In this document: in pieces, positions 55,356-64,000 of the stretch | Layout of the letters: every line of letters starts with the position of its first letter | Position numbering within the stretch: position 1 is the first letter of the stretch | Assembly (NCBI GenBank): GCA_023213315.1 | Contig: JAKCPI010025244.1 | Coordinates: 186,001-250,000 of the forward strand | Direction of reading: 5' to 3' | From: Euborellia annulipes | Lineage: Eukaryota > Arthropoda > Insecta > Dermaptera > Anisolabididae | DNA length: 64,000 bases | Position numbers and translations under genes: made by a program | Notes under the pieces: generated by a model | Databases searched by the model: none | The model's input: the letters and a program-made list of their open reading frames with translations, nothing else | What the model was told of the DNA's origin: nothing

Positions 55356-58300
55356 ATGTCTCGTTTAATAGTCAAAAATCTTCCAAAAAGCGTAAGTTCA
55401 TTTTTCTTTCATTTTTTTCTCATTTTTTTAATTCACTTAATTTTTCAGATCTCAGAAAATTCTCTGAGGAAATTGTTCTGTCAAAAAGGAAGAGTAACTG
55501 ATATTCAATTGAAATATACAAAAGATGGAAAATTCCGACAATTTGCTTTTATTGGCTTTAAAACAAATGAGGAAGCCTCTCAAGCTGTCGAATATTTTAA
55601 TAATTCCTTTATCCAAACACATAAAATTTCAGTACAAATTTGCTCACAACTTGGTAGGTAAGTCTTAAATTTAAATGTTTTAATATTAAATTAATTTGTG
55701 TCAAATATTCAGGTTCAGAAGATAAGCCGAAATCTTGGAGTAAATATTCATCAGATAGTTCAGCTTATAAATTGAAACAGGGAACAAATACAAATACAAA
55801 ATCTGAAACAAATCAAGAAATCTTAGAAGAAAAAAATCAAAAGCCTAAATCTAATAAAATAAAGGAAATTCTTGAAGAGGTAATAAAATTCTTTCAAAGC
55901 TCTTTTTCTTAATACTTGAATTCATCAATTATATCTGTAATAATAATAGAAAGGCCAATAATTGTGAAAAAACCATCTGTTAAACTAACAAAATAATCTT
56001 TAATGAGAATTTTTGTAGGAAAAGAGAAAAATAAGAAGCAGAAACCACAATGCTTTTTAGGCCATGTTTTATTTTATGTTTAAATTAAATAGGGGCGGCC
56101 TCCGATGCCGAAAATGACCTTAAACAAATTAAAAAAAAAATGTCCAAATTATAAACCAATAAAAATAGCATGTGGGTCACCCGATCTCCCAATATATATA
56201 TATTTATTTATTTGCCAAATTAGTTTTATGTGATTTTGTGCAAGTATTGGGCTGTTTGAATTCATAAATATTGATTATAAACTGTATTTTAAGACATTTT
56301 CTCCATAGATCTTTATACGGCATATATATATGTACACTAAAAACAAAAGAATTTCAAAATTGTCTCCTTGAACCTTGATACGTTTTCCTGATCGCTTACG
56401 GGTGTTGTCGACAATGCTCACACAAGGTTTTCACAATCGAGCCTCTCGACGCTCGTCAGCTGCTCAAAAAGGATCAGCAGAAGACAGCAGCAGCTAGAGC
56501 CATCGGCCGCGCCTCCGGTTTGTCGAACGGAACAAGATCAACGCCGCCAGCAGCCAGCTACCAGCAGTGAGTCCTCCGTGACGTACTGGACCCCGTGGGC
56601 GAAGCAACACTTCGGCGTCGGCGCTGACAATCGCTGTCTGTGAAGAGCTGTTTCCCGGCAAAGATGTTTGGCCGCCAAACTCGCCGGATCTCATTCCGAT
56701 GGACTACTCCATTTGGTCGATTCTCAACAACGATACGCAACGGTGGGTCGGCTGAACGAGCGCTGGAACAGTGTGCGAACATTGTCGGCAACCTCCGTAA
56801 GCGAATAAGAAAACGTTGAAGGAGGCAATTTTGAAATTTTTATCTTATTGTTATTGATCTAATAAAAGTTATTATTCGTCAATGATACTTTCTTGTTGTT
56901 ATGCCCTTCTCACTGGATGTTAATCACCACTGGGAAATATTTATCCAGGGATTAGAGGTGTTTCTCTTGTTAACTATTTTTTTTTTTTTTTTTTGATTTC
57001 CAGCACAAAAATGATCCTTTATTTGATGAATTTATGGAGCTTCACCAAAAAGATAACACATCTAATTGGATTCAAGATGAAACAGACAAAATAAATGATT
57101 CTTTGGAAGTAAGTGAAGAAGACAAAAAAACTTCCGATGAAGAAGAAGAAGAAGAAGAGGAACGAATTGAAAATGAAGCAAATAAAAAAATTTCTGATAT
57201 CGAGGTATAATAATTCATTATTCCTTTTTATAGAATTCAGAATAAATAATACCCCAGGTCTTTAACATTATCTATATATGTATTAGCGGAGTGTCCGTCT
57301 GTCACGCTCTCTTTGAACAACTTCCCGTTGAAATTTTGCCTTGTTATGTAGAGTCCAGGAAAAATACTCGGGTTCGCAAATGCCTATAACTTTTTCAGTT
57401 ATTAATTTCTAAAGTAACGACCTCTCCCATAGGAAATGTATGGGGAAATATTTATGTATTCTTTGCCTTTATGTATTCTATGAATGTAAACAAATCCTCA
57501 AGCAGGCACTGGATCTTCGCTCTCCTCAGGCCAGAAGAAGTATGTGCAGATAGAGTCCCTTCTCTCAAACTAGGATATCCTCCAGAGCATTGAAGAGGTT
57601 GGGTAAAAGGAACCGGGTGGGGCTAAAAAAAGGATTCATTCATTAGCTAGAAATTAATTAATAAAGTTAGAAAATGGTGTAACTTCATGGGGGGGGGGGG
57701 GGACGGTAGATGGCTACGGGAGGGTGCACGAAAGCACCTCGAGTAAATAAACGGGGATCTGGAACGAATTACAAATAATTAATAATTTATTATATTATTC
57801 ATTTTTAGTATTTTAAATCAAAAATAATAAAAAATCCTGAAGAACAAGAGACAAATGAAGATAAAGAAATAAAGAAGACCACAAGTAAAAAAAAAGAGAA
57901 AAAATATTTTACTATCAAAGTCAGAGGTCTTACAATGAAAACGAAAAAGAAAGATTTAAAAGAATTTTTTAATCCATTGAAACCAAGATCATTTAGATTT
58001 CCACCAAAAATGAAAGGTTTCGCTTATGTCTGTTTCAAAACCCAAAAGGAATTGAATCAAGCTCTAGCAAAGAATAAAAGTTTTCTCGGTAAGTAAAAAA
58101 AAAAAATCGAGCTTCAAGGGAGGGTAGGAAATGCGAGAAAGAAAACTTTTTTTGTTTTTTTTTCACACTTTTTTTCTCATTCACACTCACACTCACACAC
58201 CCATTCACACAGTCTTTTCGGCAACTTAGGCCATTTAAGAATTTGACGATAACCGTTAAATATCTATTGTGGGTCCAGGCATTTCTATTTAAACCATTTG

Positions 58301-61300
58301 GTATCCAAATGGCTTAAATAAAATCATCGGACTGCCTGGGGTCTGAACCCACGACGTTCGGTATAGAAGGAAGGCACGCTACCAACTAACCAAGCCCGTA
58401 GGCAAAGAAAACTTGCTGGGTAAATTAAAAACTTTCTTTTTGGTTGGGTAGAATAAAAAAAGTAAAATCTGTTTAGAATTTTTTTAGCCACCAAATGACA
58501 CTCAGTTTTAGCAGGCTTTAGGCCTCCAAGAATACAATTTAATTAAATTCCAAATAATATGCATAATGACCATAGGCGTAGCCAGGGGGGGGGGGGGGGG
58601 TTTGGGGCTTCAAACCCCCCCCCCCCCCCCATGGGACCCAAGCCATGACTAGATATTTAATACAAATTGTATTTCACATAGGGTAAGAGAAAGTAAAATT
58701 TAATAATTTACTCTAGCTAAAAAAACAAACCAAAATGATTTATAAAAAACCCTAAAATAATCTTAAATTTTTGAAAAAAATTTCTTGATCTCCCCCCCCC
58801 CCCCATCAAAAATTTCTGGCTACGCCAATGATAATGACTGAGGAGCTCCTCTATCTATTCTCTTTATTCTTGATTCTATGCCGGCCCCAATCATCATCTA
58901 CCGTATAACGAACAACCTTGAAGCTTTTATAACGTTTTTTCTTCTCAGAATCTCTTTTAATTTTATTTTATTTTAGCTGGAAAAAGAATCTTAATAACTG
59001 TAGAAGATGAATCCAAAAAGAACAAAGACAATTTACAAAATGAAAAAGATTCGAGTAAATGGAAAAATCAAGAAGAAAATTTAAAAAACGAAGAAACAAT
59101 CACCGAGTCTGGAAGAATTTTTTTAAGAAATCTCGCTTATACGTGCACTGAAAAAGACATTGAGGATTTATTCAAATCATTTGGTAATGTTGATAAAAAT
59201 AGAATATTTAATTAAAATTGGATGTCCCTCCCTTCACTCTGGTGGGGGAAGCGCAAATCAAAATTTTTTATTTTCTAAAATAAGTTTTAACAGCGACGTT
59301 AACATGTTGCTTTTATTTCAAAGCTGTCAAAATCATAACCTCACTTTTTAGGTTAAAGACGCCATTTTTAAATAGGGCACCCTGGACATGACGTTATTTC
59401 TTAACACTATTGTCTAAATGTTAACGCTATGGCGTTAACGTTTTTGCTTACAGCAATTTGAATTAATGCTGATTGCAGATTAAAAGATTAACTTTTTTGC
59501 TTAGAGAACAGAGGCCTGTATCAGATCTCACTCTTTTTTTCTATTTTGTTTTTATTTAGAATTTCAAAATTTCCCATTTTCAGGTCCATTAACGGAAGTC
59601 TCGATGCCCATTGATAAATTCACAAGACAAAGCAAAGGATTCGCAATGGTGACGTTCCTGATGCCAGAACATGCGGTCAACGCCTATGTAAAATTAGATG
59701 GCACAATATTCCAAGGAAGGATGCTTCATTTATTGCCAGGAAAAATTAAACACACCGTCGATGAACTATTAGAAAAAGGTAAACAATTCAGTTGCTCCAA
59801 ATTCAAAACATTCAAAACAATGTTTGGCGTTAAGGGTCTTAAAAAGCCCAACTATTACGAAAATTTGCCAACAGATGGCAGGATGGTAGGGCTATATTTA
59901 ATCTTTATTTGATTTTCGTTCATCTAGCCATCTTTTGCATGAGTGCTCAACTATTTGTTCGTTAATTTAAGAAAAAAAATACGAAATTAATTTCAATCGT
60001 AAAATGAGTATATACATTTAAAAGAGCACCTAAAAAATAATTGATTTTTGAATTTTAATCAAAATCGTTGAAGCCAATTTTGAGAAAATCGACTGAAAAA
60101 GTACATCAGTAAAGTACTAGTACTCTTTGGCCGATTTTGTTCAAAAGCTTATTTTCCCGCTCCAGGGGGTGTCAAAAATCTTAAACATAAAATTTCAACC
60201 TCGTAGCTCAATTTCTTCATGCTTAAAATTGAACACACACACAGACAGACGGACCATGTCGCGAAAACCACTTTTTTGGATTCAGGGGACCTCAAAACGT
60301 GTATATCCATCAAAATCTCGACATCGAATTTTTGACATGAATCCAATACTTTCTCTCTATATATATATTACATATATAGAGGTAAGAGAAAGTGCAGTGC
60401 ACTGCGCGATACTCAGTCACACCATCAAATAAACATAAAAGAATATTAAAAAAAAATCTATTTTCAGATGGCCTTTCTTACAATTCCTGGAAGAAGCTGA
60501 AGGAGAAGGCTCAATCCGGCTCCTCGCATAATTGGAATTCTTTGTTCCTCGGACAGAATGCTGTTGCTGACGTCATGGCACAAACTTATAACTTGTCCAA
60601 AGAGATGGTAACAAATCTCAAAAAATGAAAAAAAAAAAGAAAAGAAAGAAAATCTTTTTTATAAGCGTTTTTCTTTATTTTTTAGTTATTAAATGCCAAA
60701 GACAAAGAAAGTCTTGCTGTTCGTTTGGCTCTTGGTGAAACACAAATAGTAACACAAACGAGGGAATTTTTGGAGGAAAATGGAGTTAAATTGGATGCCT
60801 TTAATCAGGTCTGTTTTTATTCAAGAAAATCATCTATTTATTTATTAGTAGGCGTTCTTTTGCGAGTTGCCTGGGCATTTAGGCGTTTACTTTTTATTTT
60901 ACTTATACTGTATCAAAGTAAACAAAAATGATGGAAATTTATTCTTTGAACTAAAATACACTTTTATTCTATTAGTATGAATGGAAACGAGCCCCGCCCC
61001 CCCCCCCCTTATAGATAATTATAACTAATTTATTTATTTATTTATTTATTTTCAGCTGCCTAAGCAGAGAGCTAAGAATATAATTTTAGTAAAAAATCTG
61101 CCAGCGAATACAAAACAAGAAGAGATTTTAGATATTTTTGAGAAATTTGGACAATTAGGGCGAGTTCTTTTACCACCTAGCGGAGTCACTGGTATTGTAT
61201 TTTTTTAATTAACAACCCACCCCCCTTCCCCTTCATGTTCAAGAGAGAGAGAGATAGAGAGTTTGAAGTCTATATGGCCTCAGAAGCCAAACGACTCAAA

Positions 61301-64000
61301 AAAATTAATAAAAATCATAAAAGACAATAAACAACTAAAAATGATTTTTCAGTGCCTTCATGGCAGATATCAAAAGAGGCTTTTTCCAAAAATAAAAAAA
61401 TGTTGCAAAGGTACCTTAGTCAGCACCTCCTAATATGATCACAACTTATTACCTTTGCAATATTTTTATTTTTTTAGACAAAGCCCACCTTGACGACACC
61501 AAAGATGTTGCACGTTATGTGATGCGAAATATTTGACAAATAAAAAGGACTAAATGGCCCATTAGCACGGTGATCGGTAAATTGTGGCTATATCGTTGCA
61601 CTTTTTTAAAGTTTGGCCCTGCAGTAAAGTGAAGGGCTTATAAGGCTCCAATTTTAAAATATTTGCCCACTGATCGCTAATTGTATACAGGGTGTAACGA
61701 TACAAAGTTAGGTTTTTTCAAAGGAATATTATTGCATATTTGGATTGCCCAGTCAATTTTAGTGGGACTTTTTTTAAAAATATAAATAATGTACAACGTT
61801 TCGACTGCTTCTTCTGCTGCCTTTCTCAAGTACTATGGGTGTGTGAACTTGCTCCGCAAGGGAACTAACCTCTAAGGAACGTGCATTTTATATACAACGA
61901 CGTCAGCGCCATCTACAGTCATTCCAATGAAGTTGGACACAATCATCAAAGCAAGTGTTTACATAAAAAGCATGATGTTACAATCAGTTTTTTGAATTTG
62001 ACAGTCGAATCGTTATTTTAATAAATAATTAATACAAAATGTGGTCTACAATTTAAAGCTCCCATAATAATACAAAGCACAAAAGCTTTAATAAACGCAT
62101 TCGTGATAAATATCAAAATAATTTTAATCAGAGGTTTCCAATCTTTTTATTTCTCTACTTTCTCAATTCCGAGTCGGGGCATTTATTGAACATTAATATC
62201 TTATTTAAATAAATAGATTTCGAAAACTAATCATTATTTTCAGCAATTGTTGAATTCCTGGAGCCATACGAAGCTCGGAACGCTTTTACGAAGTTGGCTT
62301 ATAGTAAATTCAAACATTCCCCATTATATTTGGAATGGGCGCCAGCGGAAACATTTGAAACAACATTTGATAAAACTAAACATGAAAAAGAGAATAAAAA
62401 AGAAGTTGAAGGTATTTTATTTCTTTATTTATTTTTTATATCGGTTTTTAATACTTGAATTTTCTTTAGAAGAGACAGCTGATAAAGAAAGCGAAAAGAA
62501 AGTTGAAGCTGCGTCATCTGAGGAAGAAGACGAGCCCCCAGAGCCTGACACAACTCTTTTTATCAAGGGACTCAACTTCTTAACAAAAGAAGAAACAATC
62601 AAAGAAGTAATTTCTTTTTCTATTTTTATTTTTTATCAACTTTATCAAATATACCAGGTGTATTTATAAATTTTTTCCGGTTTTTTTGGTAAAGAAAACA
62701 CTTTGGCTAATTTTCAAGGGAAACTAATTTTTTTTTATTCAAAATATTGGTCTTCGGCTTCTACATATTGGGCCAATCTTTCAGGCAAATCATGAATATC
62801 ATACCATTGGTCGACCCATTTTCCAACTTGCTCGAAATTGCTGAAGCGCATGCCCGAGGTGCCAGTTCTGGGGAGTAGAGCGGGTGCAGAAGGTTTTGCC
62901 GTCTGAGTTGGCGATGTCGTGTAACAAAATCACTTTGCCATGTCTTTTAGCGCATTCCGATCGTTCCCCATTGCTCATAAATGTCTGCTGCTGTTGCGTG
63001 TGGCCTACTAGTGCACTCAGCACTTTTAAATAGTCGAAAGCATGTCTCACATGTTCTAATCGATGAAGCCTGTTCACCATATGTTTCTACGAGCAAACGA
63101 TGATTTCCAACAGCCTGATGGAATAAGAAAATCAATGCGTGCCGCGAATGTTCTTTTTCCACATGATCACAGAACGATAAAACAAAAAGGGCTAGTTTTT
63201 GGCGGACTCACTTGTGTGTGCCTTTGTAGGTTAATGTCAGACGAACAAAATTGCGTATCTGTCAAATTACGATAATTCGATGCTGGAGCCATCTCTTGGT
63301 TAAACCGGAAAAGACATGCATACACCTGGTATTTTATTTCTATCGGGGGAAAGCTTGGTCGTCAAATAAATGCAAGAAAATCATCGCCATATTCCTCTTT
63401 AAAATAAAATATAAAGGGTTTGACAAAGACTGATCTGATAAAGATACAAAGAAATTAATAGCAAATATGAAATGTTTATATAGAGATTATAGTTCTTTAC
63501 ATATCTCGATGTAAATGCAGACTCAGTCTAGGAGTTATCGTTTTTGGCTTGACGCCCAGGTGCTTAGAGCATGCGCAGCATCCCCGAGGGAGACAAACCT
63601 AAACAATTTCCTTTTGTTTGTTTTTTTAGCATTTCAAGAAATGCGGCCCCATCCATTATGTTTCCATTGCTAAAAAGAAAGATGTTAAAAATCCTGGCCA
63701 GTTTTTATCTTTGGGCTATGCGTTTATTCAATTCAAACAGACAGAGAGTGCAAATAAAGCTCTCAAGACGTTGCAGCTCAGCAAGATTGATGATTTCTCA
63801 ATAGAATTAAAGCGATCCAATCGCTCTTTGATGTGAGTTTTTTGTTTGTTTTTATTTTTCGTCTTTTGAGGCCAGTTCCTTGTTTAACGATACGATTTAT
63901 TTATGTTTTTAGCAATGAAGTTCCGTCAAATAGAAAAACAGCCAAGAGAACAAAACAAAATGGAACAAAAATATTAATTCGAAATATTCCTTTCCAAGCT
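55356..64000 (+). CDS. RBM19: RBM19/Mrd1, multi-RRM ribosome biogenesis factor (3' end beyond window)
   Basis: Nucleolar RNA-binding protein needed for 18S rRNA processing (Mrd1 in yeast). Fourteen exons: 55356-55391, 55449-55653, 55713-55879, 57004-57204, 57809-58088, 58977-59183, 59584-59778, 60468-60607, 60686-60808, 61056-61191, 62244-62411, 62470-62606, 63630-63832, 63913-64000+, all GT-AG and phase-consistent, about 762 residues so far. RRM1 is at about 2-78 (SRLIVKNLPKSISENSLRKL; FAFIGF), RRM2 about 236-306 (FTIKVRGL; GFAYVCF), RRM3 about 342-418 (GRIFLRNLAYTCTEKDIEDL; GFAMVTF), RRM4 about 525-595 (NIILVKNLPANTKQEEILDI), RRM5 about 647-728 (TTLFIKGLNFLTKEETIKE; GYAFIQF). RRM6 begins at the edge (TKILIRNIPFQA). 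The conserved RBM19 linker WNSLFLGQNAVADVMAQ and ESLAVRLALGETQIV lies between RRM3 and RRM4. Introns hold SINE, Helitron, R1 and mariner remnants. Confidence 0.95.
55880..56384. other. RBM19 intron 3, first part
   Basis: AT-rich with an (AT)n tract at 56190. Nothing is recognised apart from the mariner-like remnant that follows. Confidence 0.4.
56385..56880 (+). pseudogene. Tc1/mariner-type transposase remnant (RBM19 intron 3)
   Basis: A broken frame encodes WPPNSPDLIPMDYSIWSIL around 56670-56728. This is the DDE-region signature (WPPNSPDLNPMDY) of Tc1/mariner-like transposases, close to the D37E type. The preceding 56400-56560 has scattered coding-like text with stops. It is markedly GC-richer than the intron around it. 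Inactive: no continuous frame and no intact catalytic triad. Confidence 0.7.
57274..57776 (+). mobile_element. Helitron H1 copy (RBM19 intron 4)
   Basis: TATATATGTATTAGCGGAGT then GTCCGTCTGTCACGCTCTC, matching 1152-1720. It keeps TCTATGAATGTAAACAAATC, GAGGTTGGGTAAAAGGAACC, a G-run and GTGCACGAAAGCACCTCG. The 3' border is uncertain. Confidence 0.6.
58089..58976. mobile_element. RBM19 intron 5: SINE S1 (minus) and G-run MITE
   Basis: 58160-58402 is S1 in reverse (CACACTTTTTTTCTCATTCA ... GTCTGAACCCACGACGTTCG ... CCAAGCCCG). 58572-58829 is a MITE with ATAGGCGTAGCCAGG and CTGGCTACGCCAAT ends, a G-run then a C-run, and an R1 end (GGGTAAGAGAAAGTAAAA). Confidence 0.7.
59288..59515 (+). repeat. GCGACGTTAACATGTTGC repeat (RBM19 intron 6)
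   Basis: TTTTAACAGCGACGTTAACA, then TTGCTTTTATTTCAAAGCTG, and TGTTAACGCTATGGCGTTAA. It matches the spacer of P3 (19553-19740) and shares the start TTTTAACAGCGACGTT with the P3 arms, so this is an S1-free copy of the P3 host element. Confidence 0.65.
59990..60392 (+). repeat. R1 copy (RBM19 intron 7)
   Basis: From AAAAGAGCACCTAAAAAATA through AGTACTAGTACTCTTTGGCC, ACCATGTCGCGAAAACCACT and GGGGACCTCAAAACGTGTAT to the GTAAGAGAAAGTG end. No M1 precedes it. Confidence 0.8.
61192..62243. other. RBM19 intron 10: unassigned repeats
   Basis: 61262-61300 holds TCTATATGGCCTCAGAAGCC, a SINE-tail word. 61360-61470 contains TGCAAAGGTA...TACCTTTGCA, a small inverted pair. 61797-61838 is a hammerhead-like motif in reverse (CTTGAGAAAGGCAGCAG...CAGTCGAAACG). 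No exon is seen. Confidence 0.45.
62690..63300 (-). pseudogene. Mariner-like transposase remnant (RBM19 intron 12)
   Basis: On the minus strand GNHRLLVETYGEQASSIRTC and ETCFRLFKSAE resemble the mariner N-terminal helix-turn-helix (LLVEAYG...TCRDWFRRFK). WYDIHDLPERLAQYVEAEDQ and YFE match the mariner C-terminal end. The catalytic DDD core between them is missing, and frames are interrupted. An internally deleted, inactive element unrelated to the remnant at 56385. Confidence 0.7.
63301..63629. other. RBM19 intron 12, remainder
   Basis: Sequence between the mariner remnant and the 63630 exon. Nothing is recognised. Confidence 0.4.

Overview
The window is nuclear DNA from an animal, most likely an arthropod. 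It has spliced genes with GT-AG introns, an arthropod-type bunched/TSC22 protein, a eukaryotic tRNA-Gly, and a heavy load of short nested transposable elements. The species cannot be named from the sequence. The DNA is AT-rich. Most of the 64 kb is transposon-derived, and nearly all long open frames outside the genes below are chance or antisense frames.

Genes, left to right: (1) a large polyglutamine first coding exon of a bunched/TSC22-family regulator, minus strand, 23001-24511, whose remaining exons are not recognised in the window; (2) a tRNA-Gly(GCC), minus, 25468-25538; (3) a four-exon proteasome ubiquitin receptor ADRM1/Rpn13, plus, 26147-33641, with an apparent 1-base frameshift just before its conserved C-terminus; (4) the elongation factor subunit eEF1B-delta, minus, 43490-50680, rebuilt from five coding exons plus a 5'UTR exon; (5) the small histone-fold gene CHRAC1/Chrac-16, plus, 51483-52683, divergent from eEF1B-delta across about 500 bp; (6) the ribosome-biogenesis factor RBM19/Mrd1, plus, from 55356 to beyond the window end, with 14 exons and RRM1-5 plus the start of RRM6. 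These are housekeeping or regulatory genes of protein turnover, translation, chromatin and rRNA processing; they share no pathway.

Region layout: 1-22.9 kb has no host gene and holds nested repeats (Helitrons, a LINE fragment inside a 176-bp direct repeat, tRNA- and 5S-derived SINEs, a small palindromic MITE, two large inverted repeats). 22.9-34 kb holds bunched, the tRNA and ADRM1, whose 4.5-kb last intron is packed with TIR elements. 34-43.4 kb is repeats: a 568-bp tandem duplication, TTTCGG arrays, a mini-Helitron, a LINE remnant, and a 1.2-kb palindrome between 167-bp direct repeats carrying a tRNA-like sequence. 43.4-64 kb is gene-rich, with repeats and two mariner remnants in introns.

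Most interesting signals: (a) about 15 scattered motifs of the form CTGANGA - self-complementary stem - GAAA, the hammerhead ribozyme core, in which stem sequences differ but still pair, many at the apex of long inverted repeats; (b) SINEs with different polymerase III heads (tRNA-type and 5S-rRNA-type) that share a short 3' domain; (c) two unrelated insertions each bracketed by direct repeats of about 170 bp; (d) possible coding frameshifts in ADRM1 and in a candidate extra exon of eEF1B-delta, either biological or assembly indels.
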